Positions 49,990 to 58,722 of a stretch of 64,000 nt of DNA are shown in pieces (position 1 is the stretch's first letter; the number at the start of each line of letters is the position of its first letter). A program made the position numbers and the translations under genes. Below the pieces are notes generated by a model. It made no database searches. It had not been told where the DNA came from and saw only the letters and a list, made by a program, of their open reading frames with translations. The stretch comes from Streptomyces sp. SID12488 (GTDB lineage: Bacteria; Actinomycetota; Actinomycetes; Streptomycetales; Streptomycetaceae). The stretch lies in NCBI RefSeq assembly GCF_010548275.1, contig NZ_JAAGLT010000008.1:186001-250000 (forward strand), read 5' to 3'.

Positions 49990-51198
49990 CATGGGTGTGG
50001 AGTCCGTGCTGGTCAGGAGGTTGCGGCAGATCCCTGACCAGCGAGCGAAGCGGGGGCGGCGGCACCCCTTGACGGTGGTTCTGGTGCTGGCCGTATGCAC
50101 AACGCTGGTGGTCGGCAGTGACTCGATCACGGCGATCCGGCAGTGGGCGGCACTCTCCCCGCAGAACAAGCTCGCCACGATCGACGCCCGGCGTGACCCG
50201 TTGACCGGCCGGCGCCTGGCCCCAGCGAGCGCACCTCCCGGCGCGTCCTCGGCGATCTCGACGCCGACACCCCCGACGCGGCGACCTGCGGATTCATCGC
50301 GGCCACCGCGACCGGACACGCCCCGCCACCAGCCATCCCCCGCACGCCGGGGCCGGCTGAACGCGAGCAGCGCGCCGCGCCGCCGCCCGTGCGGTGACGC
50401 GTCCGGCCCCGACCGGACTGCTGCCCGAGGCCGCACTCGACGGCAAGGCCTGACCGGCGCCCGCACCGAGAACGGACGGATCTTCCTGGTCGGCGCGGTC
50501 GACCACGTCCCGAGTTATGGTCCTTGGGCCGGCACACCCAGGTCCCCGACAAGCGCGGCGAGGGCGAGCCCGCCCGCACCCCGCTCACCCAACTCGGCCT
50601 GCTCGGACGGGTGTTCACCCTGAACGCCCTGCACACCACGAAGAAGACCGCCCGCCGGATCATCGAAGACCTCCACACCCACTACGTCCTGATCTTCAAG
50701 GGCAACCAGCCGCTGGCCCGTTTTGCCGCCCAGACCCTGCTGACCGGCCCCGACGTCGAATGGACCGAGACCACCGCCGTCGCACACGGCCGAGGGCACA
50801 GACGCGTGGAGCGCCGCACCATCCGCACCGCCCCCGTTGATGACTCCCTCTTCCCGCCGCCCAGGTCTTCAGGCCCGCCGCGACAGTGGCGACCTGGACG
50901 GCGACTGGACGAGCAAGGAAATCGTCCATGGCGTCACCAATCTGCCCGCCGGCCTTGCAGGCCCCACCCACCTCAACCATTACGAGAAATCGCACTGGAC
51001 CCCAAGATCGACTTGGTGCGGGACGTCACCTTCCACGAGGACAACTCCCAGCTCAGTACCGGAACCGCACCCCGAGCGATGGCCACCTTCCGCAACCTCG
51101 CCATCAGCACCACCCGTCCCGCCGGACGCGCCAGCATCGCCCACGCCCGCCGCGACCTCCTCAACCACCACGACGCCTTCGCCGTCTACGGCATCTGA
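49990..51198 (+). mobile_element. ISAs1-family transposase, multiply frameshifted
   Basis: Parts in shifting frames: VESVLVRRLRQIPDQRAKRG, HPLTVVLVLAVCTTLVVGSD, SITAIRQWAALSPQNKLATI; then TQVPDKRGEGEPARTPLTQL, TLNALHTTKKTARRIIEDLH, YVLIFKGNQPLA, TLLTGPDVEWTETTAVAHGR; and finally DVTFHEDNSQLSTGTAPRAM, TFRNLAISTTRPAGRASIAH, HDAFAVYGI. Full length would be about 400 residues. Frame breaks occur near 50221, around 50450-50520, near 50860 and near 51000. It is inactive and appears to have landed in the IS4 remnant. No terminal inverted repeats could be fixed by eye. Confidence 0.8.
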
Positions 51199-51893
51199 TC
51201 GACCATCACCAAACCGGACAGAGAGGAACTACGCCGAGGCCGTGGTCCCGGGGATGCGTTGTGTCCACCCGGGCGAGTCCTGGTCACCTGTTGGACATCC
51301 TGCCCATGAGGGCATGATCCGTTCACAACGGGAACTGGACTATTAACTTTCAAGATCTTGCACGAAGGCTTCAATGCCCTCCATCATGGCTCCATGAGCA
51401 TCCTCCCCGCCCGATGCCCCATTGCTGTTATGTCGGAATTACCCCCGTGCGGTAGGTATCGGAATCGGGGGTCTTTATTCATCACTTACCCGGGGGTGCC
51501 GCAGTCGGGTCGTCGGGGCGCATGTGCCATCGGTGACACGCGCCACTTTCAGGTCCGCCGGGCGGTTGCCGCCGGAACCCGTGGGGAATGGATCTCGCGT
51601 AACGAGCGGAATACCGGGGCGCATCCTCGGCTTTCGCCTCCGTGTCTTTGTTCTGCCCTGATTATTTCATCTCCTCGTGAAAATCCACACGCCGTCGGCC
51701 GTCCTCGACGTGGCCGTCCCCGGGCGATCGGAAATGGCGATCGTGTGGCATGAACGCCATATTCAGGGAGGCGGGCGGCGGCCGTCCTGATGTCCGGTCA
51801 GTCTCAAAGGCGGGAACTCCCGCATTGCGCGGCACGTTTGAGCCATGGCCGCTGCCGTACCGCGAAGGCCGGGGCTCGTGAGGAGACAAAATC
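51199..51893. other. Gene-free region between IS remnant and histidine kinase pseudogene
   Basis: About 700 bases. A perfect 10-bp palindrome CAAGATCTTG lies at 51351-51360, next to a locally A/T-richer stretch (TATTAACTTT). TGCCCATGAGGGCA at 51301-51314 forms a small hairpin. No coding sequence on either strand is convincing. The region must contain the promoter of the kinase-regulator pair. Confidence 0.5.
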
Positions 51894-53150
51894 GTGGGTG
51901 CTGCCCGGGGTAAGGGAACGCACATCGGCGCCTTGCGTAAGACGTTCCCCAAAGTACTCGGGGAGCGGTGGCCGGACGGACTGGGCCCTCTGCCGGACCA
52001 TGACATCCCCACCTACCGGCTGACCCGGATCATCACGGTCGTTCCGCTCGCGTGGATTGCCTCGCGGTGCCTGCTCGACGCGCTGGCCGAGGAGCCCCGA
52101 CCCGGGTCCGTCATCGTCGCCCTCTTCGTGCTCTTCCCGTTCGTGTTCGCCGCTCAGACGGCCGTCGTCACGGTGGGGGCACGGTGCCGGACGAACGGTC
52201 TTTTTCCGGCGATCCTCGCTGCGCAGGCCGCGCTGACCTGTCTGCCCATCCTCTGGTACGGCACATCCTGGGCCCGTATGACGGGGCCGCCGGTCGCTTC
52301 GGTCCTGCTGGTCGACATGCGCGGGGTCTGGCTCCCCTGGTCTCTGGTCGCCGCCGGCGCTCAGGGCATCGCCTGGGTGGAGGTGCCGTTCCTCACGGCT
52401 GTCTCGTACGCCGTCTCCACGGTGCTGGCGGGATGGATGATCCTGGGATCGGGCAGACTCTCCAGTCCCGTGGTCGAGGTGCATGCCGAGCGGAGCGAAC
52501 TGGCCGGGGCGGCGGTGACGCGGGAGCGGCTGGGCTTCTCACGGGACCTCCATGACCTGCTGAGGGGGCAGTCTCTGCGCCGTCGTCCTGAAGGGGGAAC
52601 CGGCCCATCGGCTGGTTGCGGCGCAGGCGTTGCGTGCCCGGCAGGAGATCGGGGCGATGCCGGACATCTCGCGCCAGGCTCTCACCGGCCTGCGTCTGGT
52701 CGTCAAGGGCTACCGGTCCCGCCTGCCGTTCGCGGCCGAGCAGGAGTCGGTGCGGTCGGTCCTGGCCACGGCCGGCGTGGAAGTGACCGTGGTGGCCGAC
52801 CGCGACCGGCTGGACCCGGCGCCCGGCGCCGTCCTCGCCATCGTGCTGAGGGAGGGAACCACCGACATCCTCAAGCACAGCCAGGCCAGGAAGTGTCAAC
52901 TGACACCGACCGTGTCCAGCGGCACCGCGCGGCTTGTCATGGTGAACGACGCCGTTGGCCGCCGGACTGCCCGGCGGCCACGGACTGGCCAATCCCGGCG
53001 CCCGCCTGGCGGAGTTCGACGGCCGGAAGCAGGCGGGAGTCGGCGAGGATGGCCGCTTCCATCTCGTAGTGGAGGCACCACTGCCGCCCTCGGACGTCAG
53101 GCGGCCGCTGTCCAGGCAACGGGGGTCAGGGAAAGTGCACCGGCGTGGGG
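51894..53150 (+). pseudogene. NarL-type sensor histidine kinase, frameshifted at H-box and G-box
   Basis: A two-component sensor, about 400 residues if repaired. The first 200 residues give several membrane helices (TRIITVVPLAWIASRCLLDA, GSVIVALFVLFPFVFAAQTA, PWSLVAAGAQGIAWVEVPFL). The phosphoacceptor is in GFSRDLHDLL, but an extra base right after it (near 52565) throws the frame. In the next frame the dimerisation and ATPase part continues: VVLKGEPAHRLVAAQALRAR, SRQALTGLRLVVKGYRS, LREGTTDILKHSQAR with Asp where the N-box Asn should be. A second shift near 52950 separates the G-box part GLPGGHGLANPGARLAEFDG, then RFHLVVEAPL. GTG start with GGAG. The 3' limit is approximate. Confidence 0.8.
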
Positions 53151-53180
53151 CCGGAGCGCGCGGAACAAAGGTAAACGATC

Positions 53181-53792
53181 ATGCGCACCAGAATCCTGCT
53201 TGCCGAGGATCTTTATATGGTCCGCGGAGCGCTGGCCGCTCTGTTGGAGCTGGAAGCGGATCTGACCGTCGTGGCCTCGGTGAGCCGGGGGGACGACATC
53301 GTACCGACTGCTCTCGAAACCAGGCCCGATGTCGCGGTGCTCGACATCGATCTCCCCGGCACGGACGGGCTCACCGCGGCGACGGAACTCCATCAGAAGC
53401 TCCCGAGCTGCCGCACCCTGATCCTTACCTCCTTCAGCGGCCCGGGCCTGCTGCGACGGGCGCTGGCCGCGCAAGTACGGGGGTACCTCCTCAAGGACGC
53501 CCCGCCGAGCCAGCTCGCCAAGTCGGTGCGCGCGGTCGCCGCCGGTCAACGCGCCATCGACCCCGAACTGCTGCTGGACGCCTGGAACTGCCAGGAGAAT
53601 CCCCTCTCGGCCCGGGAGACGGAGGTCCTGCGGCACGCCGCCCGAGGCGCCGACGTCGGCGACATAGCGAACAGCCTGTGCCTGTCGAAAGGAACCGTGC
53701 AGAACTACCTGACCTCCGTCGTCACCAAGCTCAGCGCACGCAACCGCATCGACGCCGTTCGCATCGCCTACGACCAGGGCTGGTTGCTCTGA
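53181..53792 (+). CDS. LuxR/NarL-type response regulator, intact
   Basis: 203 residues. The receiver domain has the acidic pocket in RILLAEDLYMVRGALAALLE, the phosphoacceptor Asp55 in AVLDIDLPGTDGL and the conserved Lys in GYLLKDAPPSQL. The C-terminal HTH reads LSARETEVLRHAARGADVGD, IANSLCLSKGTVQNYLTSVV, TKLSARNRIDAVR. It starts 30 bases or so after the wrecked histidine kinase with AAAGG upstream. Its cognate kinase therefore cannot phosphorylate it, so it is either inactive, activated by another kinase or by acetyl phosphate, or it works unphosphorylated as some cluster regulators do. Confidence 0.9.
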   Translation: MRTRILLAEDLYMVRGALAALLELEADLTVVASVSRGDDIVPTALETRPDVAVLDIDLPGTDGLTAATELHQKLPSCRTLILTSFSGPGLLRRALAAQVRGYLLKDAPPSQLAKSVRAVAAGQRAIDPELLLDAWNCQENPLSARETEVLRHAARGADVGDIANSLCLSKGTVQNYLTSVVTKLSARNRIDAVRIAYDQGWLL

Positions 53793-54572
53793 TCAGATTC
53801 CCAGCAGCAGGCCACCGCTCGCGTCCAGGCACTGGCCCGTCACCCAACGGGCGTCGTCGCTCGACAGGAAGGCGACCACGTCCGCGATGTCCTCGGGTTT
53901 GCCCAGGCGGTTGAACACGGAGAGGGACTCGTAGCGGGCGCGCACCTCGGGCTGCTTCAAGGTCGGGTTGATCCCCGTTTCCGTGATACCGGGGGAGACC
54001 GCGTTCACGGTGATCCCCCGAGGGCCGAGTTCTTTGGCCAGAGTGCGGGTGAGTACGTCCATCGCCCCCTTCGACATCGAGTAGGCGATGACCCAGGAGA
54101 AGGCGACGCGGGTGACCACCGAGGAGATGTTGACGATCCGGCCGCCGTCCCTCATCCGGCCGAGAGCCTGCTGTACGACGAAGAAGGGGGCCTTGGTGTT
54201 GACCGCGAAGACCCGGTCGTACTCGGCTTCGGTCACCTTCGAGATCTCCACGGGGAGCGTGATGCCCGCGTTGTTGACCAGGATGTCCAGCCCGTCCCCG
54301 GAGCCGTGTCCTGCCAGGCCCTTGTCGAAGGCCGTCCAGAGTGTGGCGGCGTCCCCCGGCACGCCGAGTTCCGCGTGGACGGCGAAGGCCCGCCCGCCCG
54401 CCGAGGTGATCTGCTCGACTGTCTCCTTGGCGGCCACCGCGTCGTGGCCGTAGTGCACCGCAACCAGCGCGCCCTCAGCCGCCAGCCGCATCGAGACGGC
54501 TTTGCCGATACCCCGGCTGCCGCCCGTCACCAGCGCCGTCCTGCCCGAAAGCCTACCCACTGTGGTCCCCAT
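53793..54572 (-). CDS. Short-chain dehydrogenase/reductase
   Basis: 259-residue classical SDR of the FabG type. It has GRTALVTGGSRGIGKAVSMR (residues 10-29), DILVNNAGITLP, Ser150/151 in VNISSVVTR and the catalytic Tyr164 and Lys168 in AYSMSKGAMDV, then NAVSPGITETGI and QCLDASGG. Unlike the SDR at 33.7 kb its active site is complete. It directly abuts the response-regulator stop in convergent orientation and lies 265 bases downstream of the PKS on the same strand. It may be the stand-alone ketoreductase of the pathway, in place of AntM. The start at 54572 has CGGAGA very close; a GTG at 54560 is an alternative. Confidence 0.88.
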   Translation of the reverse strand: MGTTVGRLSGRTALVTGGSRGIGKAVSMRLAAEGALVAVHYGHDAVAAKETVEQITSAGGRAFAVHAELGVPGDAATLWTAFDKGLAGHGSGDGLDILVNNAGITLPVEISKVTEAEYDRVFAVNTKAPFFVVQQALGRMRDGGRIVNISSVVTRVAFSWVIAYSMSKGAMDVLTRTLAKELGPRGITVNAVSPGITETGINPTLKQPEVRARYESLSVFNRLGKPEDIADVVAFLSSDDARWVTGQCLDASGGLLLGI

Positions 54573-54837
54573 TCTCCGGCGTCCGCTGGCAGCACCCGGC
54601 GGCACGTGATCGGTACTCAGATGTCGAAGGCCAGCGCTGTCCCGTCCGACTCCGGACGCGTCGCGCGGCAGGCCAGGTGTGTCCGGCCGTCAGTTCCTCA
54701 ACGTGGTTTCACTGAATGAGGAGTGCCGGCGCGGCTTTCGCAATCCCAAGCCCCGCGCGACAACGGCGTGAGCAACGCCACAACCGCCGGGGATTGCCTG
54801 TGCCCTGCCGCCGACGTTCGACGTCCCGGACGTCCCG

Positions 54838-57800
54838 TCAGTTCTCGGCTGCTCGCAGGGCGGATGCCACGGCCTCGCCGATCCGGGCGATCGGTTCCGG
54901 TTCGGTCATCTCGTAGTGGCCACAGGGCACTTGGTGGTCGTCGACCAAGCCGTCGACATACGCGCGCCACTCCTCGGCCTTGTCGGGGGCGTCCGACGGA
55001 TCGTCCGAGCCGCCGGTATCGGCCGCACCGCCGACGGCGCTGAAGAACAGGACGTCGCCGTGGAACACGTCGAGGGTGAACTCGGGCGCGACGCGGAGAT
55101 TGTTGCGCATGACACGGGCGATGTCGGCCGCCTCCTCGGCCGTCACCTCCGCGCCCGGTGTCGGGCCGGAGGAGTCGAGCAGCCGCAGCAGGGCGCCGAC
55201 GTCGGCCGGCGCACCGTCCGGCAGGTGGACGCCGGTCAGCCTGGAGATCAGGGCCGCCACCTGCCGCTCGCCCACCTCCGGGGACGGGGGGTGAAGGTGC
55301 AGCAGCGGGGAATCCAGCATGGCCAGCAGCTCCACCCGCTCGCCCTCGCCCTGCAACGCGGTGGCCATGGCGTGGGCCACCATCCCGCCGTAGGACCAGC
55401 CGAGGAGCCGGTAGGGGCCCTCCGGCTGGATCTCGCGCAGCAGCCCCAGGTAGAACCCGACCATGTCCTTCGCGTCGGTGGCGGGCGGTGCGACACCGTC
55501 CAGCCCGCGCGCCTGGATGGCGTAGACCGGCTGCTGTTCCCCGAGGTGGGCGAGCAGCCCGGCATACCGCCAGCCGATGCCGCCTCCGGGGGGCAGGCAG
55601 AACAGCGGACGCCGATCGCCCGCGGTGCGCAGGGGGAGAACCGGGGCGAAGGCGTCCCGGCCGCCGCCGCGGCGGCCCGCGCGGTCCAGCAGCCCCGCGA
55701 CGGTCGGGGAGGCCAGCACCGCCGAGCCCGGCACGTCGAGCACTCCCGACTTGCGCAGCCGGCCGGCCAGGATCACCCCGCGCATGGAGTCGCCGCCCAG
55801 GTCGAAGAAGTTGTCGTGGACGCCGATCGGCTCCACCCCCAGGACCTCTTGCCACTGCTCGGTGACCACACTTTCGAGGTCGCCGCGGGGGGCGACGTAC
55901 GCGGTCTGCAGATACGGCCGGGGAGCCAGGGAGCGGGCCGTCGGCCCGCCCGTCGAGGCGGCTGCGGTCTCCGTCTCCGGAGCGTCCGCGGCGTGCTGCG
56001 GGGCGCCGTCGGCCGCGAGGCGGGCGGAGACCCGCGGCGGGTCGATCCAGTGGCTGCGGTGGTCGAAGGCGTAGCCGGGCAGCGGGGCCCCCGGCCCGTG
56101 GTCCCGGGCCCCGCTCAGCGGCGCGAGGTCGGCCGGCACTCCGGCCGTCCACAACCGGGCGAGCGCCTCGGTGAACACCTGGACGTCGGACCGCGCGGAC
56201 TTGGCGTGCCGCATGGTGAGGACGGTGGTCGGCCCCGCCTCCGGCAGACACGCCCGGGTCAGCTTCGACAGCGTGTCTCCGGGGCCGACCTCCACCATCA
56301 GCGGCTCGCCGCGTCGCCACAGGGCCGCGACACCGTCGGCGAAGCGCACGGTCTCGCGGAGCTGGTCGACCCAGTGCTGGACGCTGGTCGCCTGTTCGTC
56401 GGTGATCCAGGTGCCGGTGGTGTCGGTGACGTAGGGGATCCGGGGCGGCCGCAGTGTGACGCCGCGCACGGCGTCGGCGAAGTCGCCGAGAATCGGGTCG
56501 AGCATGTGCGAGTGGGCCGCGAGGGACAGCGTCAGCCGACGGTGCGGGATCTCCTCGGCCGCCAGTCGCCGTTCCAGCGCGGCCACCGCCTCCTCGTCGC
56601 CCGCGACCGTGCAGGCGTCCGGTCCGTTCACCACGCTGAGCGAGAGGCCGCCGGTCAGCCGGCGGCGCAGCTCCGCCTCGCCCAGGGCCACGCTGACGGT
56701 GGCGCCACCGGCCGCGACCATCAGCCGCGCGCGCTCCGCCACCAGCGGCAGCATGTCCTCCAGATCCATGACCCCGGCGAGACAGGCCGCCGGGTACTCG
56801 CCGACGGAGTGGCCGATCATGGCGTCCGGACGGGCCCCGCGCTCCATCAGCACGGTGGCCAGGGCGTACTCGGTGACGACCACCGACAGCAGCCCCAGCA
56901 CCCCGGGGTCGGTGGTGCCGGAGCCGAACAGCGTGTCCCGCAGGTCCCGGCCCAGCACGGGCCGCAGGATTCCGGCACAGTGGTCGACGACGTCGCGGTA
57001 CGGGGCGCAGCCGCGGTACAGCTCCGCGCCCATGCCGGTGTACTGGGCGCCGCCGCCGGGCAGCAGGAACGCCAGGCGCGGGGGCCGGTCCGCGCCCTGC
57101 GGGGGAGAGTCGGACAGCGGACGGCGCAGCAGCTCGACGGCGTCCTGGCCGCTCCCGGCGACGACCGCGGCCCGGTGGGGCATCGCGGGGCGGCGGGTCC
57201 GCAGGGTGTGGGACACCTCGGCCAGGTCCGGGCCGGGGTGGTCCGCCAGGTGCCGGGCGAGACCGTCGCACTGACCGCGCAGCGCCCCGGGGGTCCGGGC
57301 GGACAGCGGCAGCACCTGCCACCGTGTGCCGGGGCCGTTGTCCTGAGACACGGGCCGCTCCCGCTCCGGTGTCGCCGGCGCTATCGGCGCTTCTTCCAGG
57401 ATGACGTGCGCGTTCGTACCGCCGATACCGAAGGCGCTGACGCCGGCGCGGCGCGGACCGCTCCCCGGCTGCCACTGCTCCGGGCCGGACGGCACCCGGA
57501 ACGGGCTCCCGGCCAGGTCGATCAGCGGGTTCGGGCGGTCGAAGTGCGCGACCGGCGGGATCAGCCGGTGCTCCAGGACCAGCACGGTCTTGATGAATCC
57601 CGCCAGACCGGCCGCGGCCCCGAGGTGGCCGATGTTGGGCTTGACCGACCCGAGGGCGCAGTACTGCCTGCGGTCGGTGGTCTCCCGGAACACCCGGGTC
57701 AGCGCCTCCACCTCGATGGGGTCGCCGAGGTTCGTGCCCGTGCCGTGGGCCTCCAGGTAACCGATGGAGTCCGCGTCGACGCCGGCCAGCGTCTGGGCCA

Positions 57801-58722
57801 GGAGAATCGCCTCGGACTGCCCCTCGGTGCTGGGCGCGCTGAAACCCACCTTCCGACGGCCGTCGTTGTTGACCGCCGAGCCCTTGACCACGGCTCGGAT
57901 CCGGTCCCCGTCCGCCAGGGCGTCCCCCAGACGCTTGAGGACCACCACGCCCACCCCGTCGCCCGGCACGGTGCCCGCGGCTTCCGCGTCGAAGGCCCGG
58001 CAGCTGCCGTCCGGGGAGAAAACGCCGCCCGGGACGTAGCGGTAGCCGAGCTTGGCCGAGGGGTTGACCGAGACCGCCCCGGCCAACGCGATGTCGCAGG
58101 CGAAGTTCAGCAGCTCCTGGCAGGCGGTGTGGATCGCCACAAGACCGGTGGAGCACGCCGTCTGGAGGGACAGGCTCGGGCCCGTCAGCCCGAGTTCGTA
58201 CGAGATCCTGGTGGCCAGGGTGCCGAGCGAGTTGGCGGCGGTGGTGTGGACCAGCTCCACCGAGCCGGGCTGGCCGGCGAACCTCGGGTACACATGGGAC
58301 GCGTAGTAACGGCTGTCCCCGGCGCCCGCGTAGACACCGATCGTCCGCCCCTCCCGGTCGGCCGCGTACCCCGCGGCCTCCAGTGCGTGGTAGGCGCACT
58401 CGAGCAGCAGCCGCTGCTGCGGGTCCACGATGGCGGCCTCGGCGGGGCTGTAGCCGAAGAAGGCCGCGTCGAACAGGTCGATCCCCTCGATGACCGAGGC
58501 TCTGCGCACCAGGGAGGGGTCCGCCAGGTCCGCCGGGTCCCCGCCGGCGGCGAGGAACTCCTCCTCGCCGACCGGGCGCACCGACTCCTTGCCGGCGGCG
58601 ACGTTCTCCCAGAACTCCTCCACCGTGTCGGCTCCGGGGAAGCGCCCCGCGAGGCCGATGACGGCGATGTCGTTGTCCGAGAACCCGTTGTGCCCGTTCT
58701 CGTTCTCCGGCGTGTCAGTCAT
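54838..58722 (-). CDS. Type I PKS module KS-AT-ACP-TE
   Basis: 1294 residues. KS at about 15-440 with Cys189 in TACSTG and His in EAHGTGTN and NIGHLGA. AT at about 545-850 with Ser near 637 in GHSVGEY; the specificity spot reads LAAHS, neither HAFHS (malonyl) nor YASHS (methylmalonyl). ACP at about 950-1020 with GGDSM near 977. C-terminal thioesterase with Ser in GWSYGG near 1109 and a late His in CGHYEM. There is no KR, DH or methyltransferase; AntD, the antimycin counterpart, has a methyltransferase. It follows the NRPS with a 4-codon overlap. It should add one two-carbon unit, probably alkyl-branched, and release the chain by lactonisation or hydrolysis. The start at 58722 has AAGGGG at good spacing. 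Confidence 0.9.
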   Translation of the reverse strand: MTDTPENENGHNGFSDNDIAVIGLAGRFPGADTVEEFWENVAAGKESVRPVGEEEFLAAGGDPADLADPSLVRRASVIEGIDLFDAAFFGYSPAEAAIVDPQQRLLLECAYHALEAAGYAADREGRTIGVYAGAGDSRYYASHVYPRFAGQPGSVELVHTTAANSLGTLATRISYELGLTGPSLSLQTACSTGLVAIHTACQELLNFACDIALAGAVSVNPSAKLGYRYVPGGVFSPDGSCRAFDAEAAGTVPGDGVGVVVLKRLGDALADGDRIRAVVKGSAVNNDGRRKVGFSAPSTEGQSEAILLAQTLAGVDADSIGYLEAHGTGTNLGDPIEVEALTRVFRETTDRRQYCALGSVKPNIGHLGAAAGLAGFIKTVLVLEHRLIPPVAHFDRPNPLIDLAGSPFRVPSGPEQWQPGSGPRRAGVSAFGIGGTNAHVILEEAPIAPATPERERPVSQDNGPGTRWQVLPLSARTPGALRGQCDGLARHLADHPGPDLAEVSHTLRTRRPAMPHRAAVVAGSGQDAVELLRRPLSDSPPQGADRPPRLAFLLPGGGAQYTGMGAELYRGCAPYRDVVDHCAGILRPVLGRDLRDTLFGSGTTDPGVLGLLSVVVTEYALATVLMERGARPDAMIGHSVGEYPAACLAGVMDLEDMLPLVAERARLMVAAGGATVSVALGEAELRRRLTGGLSLSVVNGPDACTVAGDEEAVAALERRLAAEEIPHRRLTLSLAAHSHMLDPILGDFADAVRGVTLRPPRIPYVTDTTGTWITDEQATSVQHWVDQLRETVRFADGVAALWRRGEPLMVEVGPGDTLSKLTRACLPEAGPTTVLTMRHAKSARSDVQVFTEALARLWTAGVPADLAPLSGARDHGPGAPLPGYAFDHRSHWIDPPRVSARLAADGAPQHAADAPETETAAASTGGPTARSLAPRPYLQTAYVAPRGDLESVVTEQWQEVLGVEPIGVHDNFFDLGGDSMRGVILAGRLRKSGVLDVPGSAVLASPTVAGLLDRAGRRGGGRDAFAPVLPLRTAGDRRPLFCLPPGGGIGWRYAGLLAHLGEQQPVYAIQARGLDGVAPPATDAKDMVGFYLGLLREIQPEGPYRLLGWSYGGMVAHAMATALQGEGERVELLAMLDSPLLHLHPPSPEVGERQVAALISRLTGVHLPDGAPADVGALLRLLDSSGPTPGAEVTAEEAADIARVMRNNLRVAPEFTLDVFHGDVLFFSAVGGAADTGGSDDPSDAPDKAEEWRAYVDGLVDDHQVPCGHYEMTEPEPIARIGEAVASALRAAEN

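Noticed and set aside
49604..51198. Active transposon
   Set aside because: Both transposase genes are truncated or frameshifted several times and no terminal repeats were found by eye.
54698..58399. 1233-codon minus-strand frame overlapping the PKS
   Set aside because: Same strand, other frame; Arg/Gly/Ala-rich with no domain, while the overlapping frame is a textbook PKS.
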